Assembly: GCA_964603985.1 (NCBI GenBank)
Contig: CAZRXG010000005.1
Location: 62,001 to 126,000 of the forward strand
DNA: 64,000 nucleotides
Direction: 5' to 3'
Source of the DNA: CAZRXG01 sp964603985
GTDB taxonomy: Bacteria; Chloroflexota; Anaerolineae; Aggregatilineales; UBA3940
Of this stretch, positions 34,456 through 42,958 are shown in pieces. Every line of letters begins with the position of its first letter. The stretch's first letter is position 1. The translations under genes and the position numbers were made by a program. Under the pieces are notes generated by a model, which had not been told where the DNA came from, ran no database searches, and saw only the letters and a program-made list of their open reading frames with translations.

Positions 34456-35238
34456 CAAATGATGAGCCAGAGTGAGGATGTCGAAACAGTGGATTCAAAC
34501 GAGAAGAGCCTCTACAAAATCGGCGGGGTGGCTGCCCTGATCATACCGGGGATGTACCTCATTGCGGCGATTATCAACATGTTCGGCTATCGCGCCGCCC
34601 CGTTTCCCGTCACCGTGATCGAGTGGTTCACTCTGTTTCAGAACGATCCGCTCACCGGGCTTTTCTACCTTGGTTTCGCCGATGTCATTATCGTGCTTGT
34701 GTCTGGCCCACTGTTTTTAGCCCTCTACGCTGCTCTCAAGCGAGCCGACAAAACCTGGGCGTTGATCGCTGCGACCTTCGCCTTCGTCGGGATGGCCGTT
34801 TACCTGGCAACCAACACTGCCTTTTCTATGCTTTACCTCAGTCACCGGTATGCGGCTGCGACCACCATCGAGGACAAGGAGTTGATCCTAGCCGCCGGGC
34901 AGGCGATCCTGGCTGTGGTCCCAGGGACTGGCGGCCGGTACACAGGGCTGCCCCTGGTGTGGGTTGCCGGTCTGATCGCCTCCGCCGTCATGCTGCGCAG
35001 CGAGAACTTCAACAAGGTAACGACCTATGCGGGGATTCTGGCATTTCCACTCTTGCTGGCCAGCATTCCATTTGTTCACTACACCAGCACCGAGCCGATA
35101 ACAGCCGTCGAGTCGGTGATAGTCTTCGTGTCGTATTTAGGCGGCGGCGTGCTTTCGCTGGTGTGGTACGTCCTGGTTGGTCTGAGACTCTTCCGGCTGG
35201 GGCGTTTAGATAAACAGACGCTCCCCCAACAACCGTAG
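34435..35238 (+). CDS. DUF4386-like membrane protein 3
   Basis: 267 residues from ATG 34435 (GGAAG upstream). A hydrophilic N-terminal extension (MSANSSPQMMSQSEDVE) is followed by the family core: SLYKIGGVAALIIPGMYLI, WFTLFQNDPLTGLF, LFLALYAALKRADK, FSMLYLSHRYAAATTIED, ILAAGQAI, VMLRSENFNKVTTYAGI. It ends in a tail nearly identical to protein 2 (GLRLFRLGRLDKQTLPQ). The extension is shared with the next gene, which otherwise belongs to another family. Confidence 0.75.
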   Translation: MSANSSPQMMSQSEDVETVDSNEKSLYKIGGVAALIIPGMYLIAAIINMFGYRAAPFPVTVIEWFTLFQNDPLTGLFYLGFADVIIVLVSGPLFLALYAALKRADKTWALIAATFAFVGMAVYLATNTAFSMLYLSHRYAAATTIEDKELILAAGQAILAVVPGTGGRYTGLPLVWVAGLIASAVMLRSENFNKVTTYAGILAFPLLLASIPFVHYTSTEPITAVESVIVFVSYLGGGVLSLVWYVLVGLRLFRLGRLDKQTLPQQP

Positions 35239-35301
35239 TCAGAAGCGTCCGAGTAGATGTTACACCAAAGGGAGACAGGCATGTCGGCGAATTCAAGCCC
35301 G
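35177..35301 (+). repeat. 125-base direct repeat, copy 2
   Basis: Same segment as 34331-34455: a gene end, a spacer and the MSANSSP leader codons. Here the leader is attached to an unrelated membrane protein. Confidence 0.85.
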
Positions 35302-36021
35302 GAAACGATGGGGCAGGCTGCGGATGTTGAACCCGCAGGCATAAAGGCCCTGAAAAATGCCAGCGCCGCGAGAGCGTTCGCCTCAACGTCGGGCATTCTT
35401 GTTGGAGTGGCCGGTATGGAGCACGGGCTTTTTGAGATTCTTCAGGGCAATGTGAGACCGGGCGGCCTGGTGATCGAGGCCATTGGCCCAGCGCAGAGGT
35501 TATGGGAGCAGGGAACTGAACCCGCTTTCACAGTTATTCCCAACATGTTAATCACGGGCATCCTGGCAATGGCCGTCGGCCTCCTGGTCGCCATATGGGC
35601 AGGAGCGTTCATTGACAGGAAATACGGCCCCCTGGTCATGATGCTTCTTTCAATCGCACTTTTCCTGGTCGGAGGGGGTTTTGCGCCGCTGGTCCTGGCA
35701 ATATTACCCGTTGCAGCCGCAACCGGGATAGACAGGCCGTTAACGTGGTGGCGCAGGCATTTCCCTCCTAAGCTGCGGGGTTTCCTTGCCGGGTTATGGG
35801 CGTGGCCTCTCATCGTCTTCGCGTTACTATGCCTGTTTGCCATTGAACTCGCGATCTTCGGGTATCCTTTGCTGTGGTTCTTCAGTGCAGACCGTACTGT
35901 TAACCTTTTGAGCAGTCTTGGTAACGTCACGTTTTTCATCCTTGGGCCTGTTGCCGTCCTTACCGCACTTGCATACGATATCCAGAAGCAGCCCGATCCG
36001 CTTCAAGCACCTTCGATGTGA
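35281..36021 (+). CDS. multi-pass membrane protein, family 2, with borrowed N-terminal leader
   Basis: 246 residues from ATG 35281 (GGGAG upstream). The first ~17 residues (MSANSSPETMGQAADVE) copy the leader of the preceding DUF4386-like gene. The rest is a four- to five-helix protein homologous to the gene at 38303, with shared VAGMEHGLFEILQGNVRPGG, the VIPNMLITGILA helix, LSIALFLVGGGFAPL and a TGIDRPL segment. No catalytic motif. The chimeric start indicates recombination between tandem units. Confidence 0.75.
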   Translation: MSANSSPETMGQAADVEPAGIKALKNASAARAFASTSGILVGVAGMEHGLFEILQGNVRPGGLVIEAIGPAQRLWEQGTEPAFTVIPNMLITGILAMAVGLLVAIWAGAFIDRKYGPLVMMLLSIALFLVGGGFAPLVLAILPVAAATGIDRPLTWWRRHFPPKLRGFLAGLWAWPLIVFALLCLFAIELAIFGYPLLWFFSADRTVNLLSSLGNVTFFILGPVAVLTALAYDIQKQPDPLQAPSM

Positions 36022-36039
36022 AAGAGAGGGTAGATTAGA

Positions 36040-36780
36040 ATGGACAAGCCAGGCATCGAAACCGCCGATTCTCGCTGGAAAAGCCTTTACACAGCAGGAG
36101 GAGCGGCTCCCCTGATTATGTTAGCTTTCTACCTGACCGAGGTAGTGGTCATGATCTTCGCCCTCGAGCCGTATCCTTCCACCCCATACGATTGGCTCTC
36201 GCTGTTTCAGCGCAATAAAATACTTGGACTCTTGTACCTGAACGCGCTGGATATACTTTCTATCGCTCTTTTGGGCCTGATGTTTCTCGCCCTCTATGTG
36301 GCCCTCAGGCAAGTTAACGAGTCTTACATGGCAATCGCTGCGTTTTTTGCCTTCATCGGAATACCGGTCTTTATCGTGCCGCGCGTGGCCTCGCTCTCCG
36401 TGCTTCCTCTCAGCGAGCAGTACGCGGCAGCGATAACGGATGCACAGCGCTCTCAAATCCTGGCCGCCGGGCAGGCGGTGAGCGCTCAGGTTCAGGCGAC
36501 GCCTCAAACGGCCGGGTTTTTCTTCATGACGGTTGCCGTTCTGATCATCTCGGTTGTCATGCTGCGGAGCGCGATATTCAACGACGCGACCGCTTACGTG
36601 GGCATCCTGGCGAGTGTGTTCACATTTGCCCTCGACATCAGCACGGTCATCGCGCCGTCTCAATATGACGTTCTCATGGGTGTTGTTATGTTGCTTTGGG
36701 TTGCGTGGTACATCTCGATTAGCCGGAGGCTCCTCCGGCTAGGGCGGGGCGTCTCACGAGAAGAGGCCAATCGGGGTTGA
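36040..36780 (+). CDS. DUF4386-like membrane protein 4
   Basis: 246 residues from ATG 36040, 18 bases after the previous stop. N-terminus MDKPGIETADSRWKSLYTAG is close to protein 1 (MDKSGIETANSDW). Core: WLSLFQRNKILGLL, MFLALYVALRQVNESY, LSVLPLSEQYAAAITDAQ, ILAAGQAV, VVMLRSAIFNDATAYVGI, ending RRLLRLGRG. About six TM helices. Function unknown; the tandem copies suggest dosage or diversification within one role. Confidence 0.75.
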   Translation: MDKPGIETADSRWKSLYTAGGAAPLIMLAFYLTEVVVMIFALEPYPSTPYDWLSLFQRNKILGLLYLNALDILSIALLGLMFLALYVALRQVNESYMAIAAFFAFIGIPVFIVPRVASLSVLPLSEQYAAAITDAQRSQILAAGQAVSAQVQATPQTAGFFFMTVAVLIISVVMLRSAIFNDATAYVGILASVFTFALDISTVIAPSQYDVLMGVVMLLWVAWYISISRRLLRLGRGVSREEANRG

Positions 36781-36827
36781 ACGGTCGGCCCCCGAACAAA
36801 CTCACATAAAACAGAAAGGACGATGAA

Positions 36828-37343
36828 ATGGACGCTAAAGTTTTGGTAGCCTACGGCACCAAGTACGGTGCGACGGTGGGGATTGCCGAGAAGATCGGCG
36901 AGGTGCTCAGTCAGGCGGGTTTCCAGACCGACGTGCTGCCTGCGGACAAGGTCGGCGACATCACCCCATATAAGGCGGTTGTGCTGGGCAGCGCGGTCTA
37001 CATAGGCAGATGGCGCAAAGACGCGGTGAAGTTCCTGCAAGCCAACGAGAAGGCACTGGCCGAGCGCCCCGTGTGGCTCTTTTCCAGCGGGCCTACGGAA
37101 GAAGGCGACCCGGTGGAATTGCTGGAGGGCTGGCGCTTCCCTGAGGCGCAGCAGCCCATCGCCGACCGCATCCAACCCCGCGACATCGCCGTCTTTCACG
37201 GGGCACTGTACCTGGAGAATCTGAACCCGCTCTACAGGTGGATGATCAAGAACGTAGACGCATCTATGGGTGACTTCCGTGATTGGGATGCCATCGCTGC
37301 CTGGGCCACGTCTATCGCCGACGCGTTGAAGGCAGCGGGGTAG
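36828..37343 (+). CDS. flavodoxin-domain protein (HemG/Flavodoxin_5-like)
   Basis: 171 residues from ATG 36828 with AAAGGA upstream. The FMN phosphate loop is at the very start (VLVAYGTKYGATVGIAEKIG), AVVLGSAVYIGRWRKDAVKFL near residue 55 contacts the flavin, and WLFSSGPT near 85. Length and motifs fit the Flavodoxin_5 group, which includes the protoporphyrinogen oxidase HemG and general electron-transfer flavodoxins. No haem genes are nearby, so a redox-partner role is as likely. It interrupts the membrane-protein cluster and is followed by a remnant of a second flavodoxin. Confidence 0.85.
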   Translation: MDAKVLVAYGTKYGATVGIAEKIGEVLSQAGFQTDVLPADKVGDITPYKAVVLGSAVYIGRWRKDAVKFLQANEKALAERPVWLFSSGPTEEGDPVELLEGWRFPEAQQPIADRIQPRDIAVFHGALYLENLNPLYRWMIKNVDASMGDFRDWDAIAAWATSIADALKAAG

Positions 37344-37416
37344 TAATAGGTGCCCTGTATAAAGCGTGTTTGCCGGATTGACCGGAGCTTACCCCAACAG
37401 TCATGAGGAGATAGAT

Positions 37417-37518
37417 GTGCCTTTATCGGTTCTCGTAGCCTATGCAACCCGTTTTGGTTCAACGCAGGAAGTCGCCGAGGCAGTAGCAGCGACACTGCGC
37501 TGCTGCGGCAAACTGTAA
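37417..37518 (+). pseudogene. flavodoxin N-terminal remnant
   Basis: A 33-codon frame from GTG 37417, with GAGGAG upstream. It reads VPLSVLVAYATRFGSTQEVA and on to CCGKL before TAA. The first strand and FMN phosphate loop (T-x-x-G-S-T) of a flavodoxin are intact and the remaining ~130 residues are gone, replaced directly by the next DUF4386-like gene. It is probably a deletion scar. Confidence 0.65.
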
Positions 37519-37533
37519 AGGAGAACTAAACGC

Positions 37534-38277
37534 ATGGATCAGGCTCGTATCGAAACCGGGGATTCAAGCTGGAGAAGTCTTTACAAAGTCGGCGCGACTG
37601 CCGCTCTGATTTCCGTCCTGATCGGGCTGCTGGACATCTTCATATCTTTCCTGCCAAGCGGACTTGACGCGTCGGGCACGCTGACCGCGATCGATTGGTT
37701 CAGGTTGTTTCAGGATAACTGGTTCCTTGGGCTTCGCAATCTGGGCCTCTTCAATGTTATTTCCACGCTCCTGGCCGTCCCGACATTTCTGGCTCTGTAT
37801 GCCGTTCACCGGCGAGTCAATCCGGCATATGCGGCACTGGCGGTGGCCCTGATATGCATTGGTGCGGCTGTCTACACCGCCAATAACGGAAGTCTGTCTA
37901 TGCTCGCGCTGAGCAATCAATACGCGGATGCAAGCGAGCCGGAGCAAACCCTCTTGGTTGCAGCCGGGCAGGCGGTGCTCGCCGAAGCCGAGGACTTCAC
38001 GCCGGGCACCTTCGTGGCTTTTCTGATCCCGTCTGCTGCTGCCATCACGATGGCTGCCGTTCTGCTTCGGGGCCGGATCTTCAGCCGGTGGACAGCCTGG
38101 GCCGGAATTCTAGGGGGTACGTTCTTGTTACTCTTTACGATCAGCGCGACCTTCATGCCGTCCACCTTTAACGTGGTGATGATTCTTGCCATGCTCGGCG
38201 GCCTTTTGAGCATGGCTTACAACATCATGGTCGCCCGCAGGCTCTTCCAACTGGCGGCAGAGATGCCCTCAGAATGA
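37534..38277 (+). CDS. DUF4386-like membrane protein 5
   Basis: 247 residues from ATG 37534 with AAAGGAG upstream. N-terminus MDQARIETGDSSWRSLYKVG, WFRLFQDNWFLGLR, PTFLALYAVHRRVN, LSMLALSNQYADAS, VAAGQAVLAEAEDF, VLLRGRIFSRWTAWAGI, RRLFQLAAE end. About six TM helices. It directly follows the flavodoxin remnant. Confidence 0.75.
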   Translation: MDQARIETGDSSWRSLYKVGATAALISVLIGLLDIFISFLPSGLDASGTLTAIDWFRLFQDNWFLGLRNLGLFNVISTLLAVPTFLALYAVHRRVNPAYAALAVALICIGAAVYTANNGSLSMLALSNQYADASEPEQTLLVAAGQAVLAEAEDFTPGTFVAFLIPSAAAITMAAVLLRGRIFSRWTAWAGILGGTFLLLFTISATFMPSTFNVVMILAMLGGLLSMAYNIMVARRLFQLAAEMPSE

Positions 38278-38302
38278 GCGTTACCAGGAGATAAGCACAG
38301 CC

Positions 38303-38953
38303 ATGAGAAGCGCAACCAGAGCGGTGACTTCAGTGCTCGGCGTTTTTGCCGGACTGGCCAGCATAGAGCACGGTTACTTTGAAACACGACGAGGGAACGT
38401 CAGGCCGGACGGCCTCATGATCGCTTCCATGGGCCCGCCCTGTCAGCCGGAAGAGGTGTGGTACGCCTGCGAACCCGCCATGACGATCCTCCCCAGCTTT
38501 CTCATAACCGGCATCCTGGCGATCATCATCGGCCTCGTCGTCGTGGCCTGGGCGGCGGGGTTTGTCCAGAGGAAGCGCGGCGGTCTGGTTCTGATCCTGC
38601 TGTCAATCGTGATGCTTCTTTTTGGGGGAGGCATCTTCCCCCCGCTGATCGGGATCGTCGGTGGGGTGGCCGGGACCCGGATCAATGTGCCGCTGACCGG
38701 ACGGCGAGCGAAGCGCCCCGGCGGCTTTTCGCGCATCCTGGCGGCCCTGTGGCCGTGGCCGCTCGTTATCTTCGGGTCATGGCTCGTCGGGCAGTGGATC
38801 GTCGGGTACTTCTTCAATGAGTTTTTGCTGGAATCCGGCTTCGCTGTCCCGCTTGGTATCGTTGGGCTGATTCTGCTGTCCGTCTTCTCCGCGTCTGCGC
38901 ACGACATCCAAAGTAAGACCGATACACATCAGGCAGATTCGGCGGGCGGGTAG
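38303..38953 (+). CDS. multi-pass membrane protein, family 2
   Basis: 216 residues from ATG 38303 with CAGGAG upstream. Homologue of the 35281 gene without the borrowed leader: LASIEHGYFETRRGNVRPDG, MTILPSFLITGILAIIIGLV, LLSIVMLLFGGGIFPPLIG, TRINVPLTG, FGSWLVGQWIVGYFF. Four or five TM helices. The EHG-FE--GNVRP motif between helices is the best-conserved segment. It lies 25 bases after DUF4386-like protein 5, repeating the order seen at 34435-36021 (DUF4386-like, then family 2). Confidence 0.75.
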   Translation: MRSATRAVTSVLGVFAGLASIEHGYFETRRGNVRPDGLMIASMGPPCQPEEVWYACEPAMTILPSFLITGILAIIIGLVVVAWAAGFVQRKRGGLVLILLSIVMLLFGGGIFPPLIGIVGGVAGTRINVPLTGRRAKRPGGFSRILAALWPWPLVIFGSWLVGQWIVGYFFNEFLLESGFAVPLGIVGLILLSVFSASAHDIQSKTDTHQADSAGG

Positions 38954-38972
38954 TAAAAGGAGGAGCGCCGCC

Positions 38973-39821
38973 GTGAAAACGTCCCACATCGGATCCCCAT
39001 CCGCCCGTCTGCCGGTCACGCGTGACCTCACGCTCGCGTATGTGCTCTCGCTCGTCGTTGCCCTCGTCATGGCCGTCGCGTCCGTCGTTGGTCTCCTGTA
39101 CCAGACTCTCATCTATCCGGCGGACGAAGGGCTGTCGTTCTTCGTCCAGGACGCGGTCAATCTCGTCGTCGGGCTGCCCATCCTGCTCGGCTCGATGTGG
39201 CTGGCACGACGCGGCAGGCTCATCGGCCTGCTCTGCTGGCCGGGTGCGCTCTTCTACGTGCTGTACGGCTACGTCCCTTACCTCATCGGCCTGCCGTTCA
39301 ACGTGCTGTTTTTGCCGTACCTCCTCCTCGTCTCGCTGAGCGCGTGCACGATCATCGGCATCGTCGCGAGCATCGACGGCGATGCGGTGCGCGAACGGCT
39401 CACCGGCGTCGTACCGGCGAGAACGACCGGGGGCATCCTGGCCGGTCTTGCCACCTTTGTCATCGTGCGGCAAACAGCCCTCATCGTCGCCGCGCTCGTC
39501 GACCACACGCCGGTCGCTCTACTGGAATGCGCGGTCTGGATCGACGACCTCACGGTGGGGTGCCCGGCTCTGCTCGTCTGCGGGGTTCAACTGTGGCGGC
39601 GCAGGCCGCTGGGGTACGTGGGCGGCGCGGGGCTGCTCCTCCAGTACGGCATATTGGCCGTCGGAGTCATCCCCATCATGGTGGCCCAGGCACGCGCCGC
39701 CGCTTCGCCGCTCGACGTGGGTGGCGTTGTCGTGCTCCTCGTCATGGCCGCGCTCTGCTTCGTGCCCTTCGCGTTCTTTGTGCGCGGTGCGGCATCAGAT
39801 CGCGGTTCGCCGCCCGCGTAG
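38973..39821 (+). CDS. multi-pass membrane protein, unknown
   Basis: 282 residues from GTG 38973 with a strong AGGAGGAG upstream. Roughly seven or eight TM helices (LAYVLSLVVALVMAVASVV, VNLVVGLPILLGSMWLA, LIGLLCWPGALFYVLYGYV and on). Not a recognisable member of the two neighbouring families. Third-position GC is very high compared with the DUF4386-like genes. No charged catalytic motif. Last gene of the 32.4-39.8 kb membrane cluster. Confidence 0.7.
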   Translation: MKTSHIGSPSARLPVTRDLTLAYVLSLVVALVMAVASVVGLLYQTLIYPADEGLSFFVQDAVNLVVGLPILLGSMWLARRGRLIGLLCWPGALFYVLYGYVPYLIGLPFNVLFLPYLLLVSLSACTIIGIVASIDGDAVRERLTGVVPARTTGGILAGLATFVIVRQTALIVAALVDHTPVALLECAVWIDDLTVGCPALLVCGVQLWRRRPLGYVGGAGLLLQYGILAVGVIPIMVAQARAAASPLDVGGVVVLLVMAALCFVPFAFFVRGAASDRGSPPA

Positions 39822-39922
39822 AGTGACCGGCTCAAAGCCGGGCAGGGGTTGCGACGATCTACCTCATCTCGAAAGAACAAGAGCCACACGGAACCAATCG
39901 ATACATAAGGGCATATCCGTTG

Positions 39923-39928
39923 TATAAT
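39923..39928 (+). promoter_or_regulatory. consensus -10 box upstream of the broken lipoprotein gene
   Basis: TATAAT, 24 bases before the ATG at 39953. No convincing -35. Confidence 0.4.
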
Positions 39929-39952
39929 AGGGATTGTAACTTGCTGGCCGGT

Positions 39953-40262
39953 ATGAAAGGGGTGGGAAGACGACTCACCAGTCAACACTGAGTTCGGTCA
40001 TCACGAACATGCTGGTTATGCCATTCCTGGCTGGCTGTGGCGCTCCCCTGATCGCGCCTGAGCCGCAGGTTCCGACAGCTCCTTCTCCACAGGTTCCATC
40101 AGCGACAGCCGACGCATCCGCGTTACCAACTTCCATCCTCACACCAACCCCGCAAGAGATCACCATCGTCCTAACTGACACCGCTGGCAGCGGACCCCGC
40201 GACTGTGCCAGGCGCTGCTGGCCGAAAGCACCTACTGCCTACTGACCAGTCAAGTCCGGTAA
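39953..40262 (+). pseudogene. frameshifted small lipoprotein gene
   Basis: ATG 39953 starts MKGVGRRLTSQ and then hits a stop. Another frame continues at once as STLSSVITNMLVMPFLAGCG, a signal peptide with lipobox LAGC, then a Pro/Thr linker and EITIVLTDTAGSG. After that the third frame gives PRLCQALLAESTYCLLTSQV before TAA at 40260. Two small indels would restore one protein of about 100 residues. The rest of the 39822-40293 gap holds a -10 box and nothing else I recognise. Confidence 0.5.
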
Positions 40263-40293
40263 TGAGAGCGTAAGACCTTGAGGGGGGAGAACA

Positions 40294-42189
40294 ATGTCCC
40301 AAAAGATATCTCGACGGAGGTTCCTTGAGCTAGCCGGAGTATCGATTAGCGCAGGGCTGATGGCAACCCGGTGCCGCAACCCGGTAACCGATCTCCCGAC
40401 ACCCAATCCAACCGCCACTCAGATGCCTTCAGCAACGCCACTGCCAACGCCAACCCCAACGTCAACCCAAAGGCCAGCGGCGGCTGCCCCATCCAATTAT
40501 CCCGATGGTCCCGATGAGAGAGTTTTCTCTCCTTGCATGGACCTGGAGGGTGAACGGTACGAAGTGCAGGTGCCGGATACCCTGGATCTCCAGGAGCGAG
40601 CCGAGTTAGCCATTAACGCGCTGACCCGTTGTACCAACCCGGCAGCGGATTACGATGTCTACTTCTACGGAGACATGCAACGTAACCCGCCTGTGATGTA
40701 TAGACAGATGCACTTCTTTGGCAAGTTCGACGAATCGCTGGCAATGATGCGAATCATGACCGGGAGCGACTTCAACCGGCAGGTCGATCAAAGATGGCGC
40801 GAGACATTCCTCCATTGGCTCGTATATGAGGAACCAACAGTATTGCTTAAAGGGCCGGACATGGGTAGAGAGTTCGCGTGGCTCTCTCTGATCTACCACA
40901 TAGAACAGGATCCCTGCTTAAGACTGATCGGTGAGCAGGCGGTGGATCGACTGATGGAGGCCGCAGTCTGGGAAGATGGGTATTGCTACTTACCGGGTGA
41001 AGGGGGCCTCATGCCCACCGGGTGGGAAGCCACCTATGAGGGATGGACACTCCAGGGCGTAACCCAGTTTTACCTGGCGACCGGGTATTCGCCAGCCGGA
41101 ACACTGGCGAAAGGTCTGGCCTATTACCTGAAGGACCAGGCTAAGGTGTTCGATGATGAAGGCCGATTTCTGGCCCGCCACCCATCAGACATGGGTCCGG
41201 CCCTGCACTTCCATCATAATGGCAATGCCCTGGTAGGCATCTCAGAATATGCCGCAGCAGTGGGAGATTCGGCGTTGGCTGCTTTCGTACAGAAAGGTTA
41301 CGAGTATGCCAGCTCGACCGGCACGCCGCTGGTCGGGTATTTCCCGGAGTACATTGATGATTGGCCCGATGACCGCCCGATTCTCGACTGCGAGACGTGC
41401 TGCACCGCCGATATGGTCTTGCTGGCTCTGACACTGACCGAAGCCGGACAGGGCGACTACTGGGATGATGCCGACCGATATGTGCGCAACCAGTTAGTAG
41501 AAAATCAAATGCAGGAAGGTGGCTGGATCGACCAGTTCGCGGCGACACAGATGTCTATGCCGGTCGGGGAAGACGAGACTGGGGATCGTGTATCTGAGAG
41601 AGCAGTTGGAAGCTTCTCCGGTTGGGCAACTGCCAACGATTATCTTCCCGCACCCTGGCAGCCTTTTGTTTCCGCATGCTGCACCGGGAACGGCACGCGC
41701 GCCATGTATTATGTATGGAAGAAGATGGTCGCATTCAGGAATGGGACGCTGGTCATTAACCTTCTGATGAATCGCGCTTCCTCCTGGGCAGATGTGGATA
41801 GCTATATCCCTTATGAAGGCCGGGTGGATGTAATGGTGAAGCAGACCTGTGGCCTGGAACTACGTATTCCGGAATGGGTTCAGCCCGCAGAAGTGTCCTG
41901 CACAGTGGATGGGCAGCCTGTTATACCTTCCTTCCAGGGCCGCTACATGAAGATAAGCCAGGTACAGAACGGGAGCAAGGTCTCGGCGACCTTTCCCATT
42001 TCTGTGCGTGATGTAGAAGAGACCATTGGAGGTATTCCCTACACGCTCATAATCAAGGGCAACGATGTCGTTTCTATTGATCCACCTGGAACATTTCATC
42101 CCTTTTATCAGCGAGCGCACTATCGGAGTAATCAGGCACGCTGGAAGACAATGGAGCGTTTTGTGATCGACGACCTGAGTCACTGTTAA
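40294..42189 (+). CDS. Tat-exported GH127-like glycoside hydrolase
   Basis: 631 residues from ATG 40294 with GGGGGAG upstream. Twin-arginine signal SRRRFLELAG, then a Thr/Pro linker to about residue 65. The catalytic region is an (alpha/alpha)6 barrel. Glu 367 and Cys 369 (CETCC) and the Cys-Cys pair 462-463 (ACCTGNGTR) match the zinc-binding E-x-C and CC set of GH127 beta-L-arabinofuranosidases, where one Cys is the nucleophile. The C-terminal beta domain contains LRIPEW, typical of the family. It probably removes furanosidic sugars from exported or environmental polysaccharide. The substrate is not deducible. Confidence 0.8.
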   Translation: MSQKISRRRFLELAGVSISAGLMATRCRNPVTDLPTPNPTATQMPSATPLPTPTPTSTQRPAAAAPSNYPDGPDERVFSPCMDLEGERYEVQVPDTLDLQERAELAINALTRCTNPAADYDVYFYGDMQRNPPVMYRQMHFFGKFDESLAMMRIMTGSDFNRQVDQRWRETFLHWLVYEEPTVLLKGPDMGREFAWLSLIYHIEQDPCLRLIGEQAVDRLMEAAVWEDGYCYLPGEGGLMPTGWEATYEGWTLQGVTQFYLATGYSPAGTLAKGLAYYLKDQAKVFDDEGRFLARHPSDMGPALHFHHNGNALVGISEYAAAVGDSALAAFVQKGYEYASSTGTPLVGYFPEYIDDWPDDRPILDCETCCTADMVLLALTLTEAGQGDYWDDADRYVRNQLVENQMQEGGWIDQFAATQMSMPVGEDETGDRVSERAVGSFSGWATANDYLPAPWQPFVSACCTGNGTRAMYYVWKKMVAFRNGTLVINLLMNRASSWADVDSYIPYEGRVDVMVKQTCGLELRIPEWVQPAEVSCTVDGQPVIPSFQGRYMKISQVQNGSKVSATFPISVRDVEETIGGIPYTLIIKGNDVVSIDPPGTFHPFYQRAHYRSNQARWKTMERFVIDDLSHC

Positions 42190-42430
42190 TTCCTGCCTGG
42201 CTCAAGCAGTCGCTGGTAATGTCCCTATAGTCCTGTAAAAAGTGGGCGGCGTGAGTACACTTGGTGGAACTTGAGACCCACATGGCCCTCAAGGGGCAAA
42301 GGAGCGACTCACGCCATAAAAAGGATGGCGGATAGGCAACCCGGCTGTTTTCTGAACGATACCTTCTCCAACTCAGGAAGCTTCAAGGCGTGGTATGCCC
42401 GGTGGATCGTCGAACAGAGCGAGGTAAAGG
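42190..42430. other. intergenic region with a 68-base stem-loop
   Basis: No supported gene. A 40-codon plus frame (42325-42447) overlapping the end of the next gene has no SD and is probably spurious. The nested inverted repeat at 42248-42315 is the only structure. Confidence 0.5.
42248..42315. repeat. nested inverted repeat (long stem-loop)
   Basis: Outer arms GGCGTGAGT (42248-42256) and ACTCACGCC (42307-42315) pair perfectly. Inner arms CTTGAG (42270-42275) and CTCAAG (42288-42293) pair perfectly with a 12-base loop. Confidence 0.55.
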
Positions 42431-42895
42431 CTACTTTTGGCGCGTGAGACGAACGCCAGCAATTAGCAGGGTGATGGTGCCCATCAGCACAATCACCAGA
42501 CCCGGCAAGAGATTGTAGGCGTCTGTCGTCCCCCTGTACCTCGGCCACTCCTTGATGAACACACTTATGTGATAGAGAGGCAGCAAAACAAGCACAATCG
42601 AGAGTGGTAATACGAACCTGCTCGGCTCATCTATAAAAGCCGGTGCCTTAAACACAAGAAGAAGCAGAATTGCACAAAGGAGGATTATCAGCACCCCGCC
42701 GTTATCTATAACGGTAAGGAAGCGCTGCGGCACAGGATCAATTGCGGTTGAGCGCCGAATCACGATGCCGGGCGTTGTGTAGTAAACGACATCACCACTT
42801 CCAACCCAGGGAAGAAAGCACCCAACAATAGTTGCGAATGCACCCAGCAGGAACAGTACTGACGGGCGCGTCATTCTATTGAATGTTTGAGGCAT
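42431..42895 (-). CDS. four-TM membrane protein
   Basis: 154 residues from ATG 42895, preceded by GGGGAGGG. About four TM helices: SVLFLLGAFATIVGCFLPWV, VLIILLCAILLLLVF, VLPLSIVLVLLPLYHISVF, LLPGLVIVLMGTITLLIAGV. The first external loop begins with a FLPWV-G--V segment common in small bacterial membrane proteins of unknown function. The phosphatase gene behind it (higher coordinates) is on the same strand with a 63-base gap, so they may be cotranscribed. Confidence 0.7.
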   Translation of the reverse strand: MPQTFNRMTRPSVLFLLGAFATIVGCFLPWVGSGDVVYYTTPGIVIRRSTAIDPVPQRFLTVIDNGGVLIILLCAILLLLVFKAPAFIDEPSRFVLPLSIVLVLLPLYHISVFIKEWPRYRGTTDAYNLLPGLVIVLMGTITLLIAGVRLTRQK

Positions 42896-42958
42896 AATAG
42901 TCACCCTCCCCAGCACCATATAATCATTGTGGCTTCTCCACCCCACCGCAAGCAGCAG

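Noticed and set aside
42325..42447. 40-codon plus-strand ORF overlapping the end of the 42431 gene
   Set aside because: No SD, no motif, overlaps a convincing membrane-protein gene.
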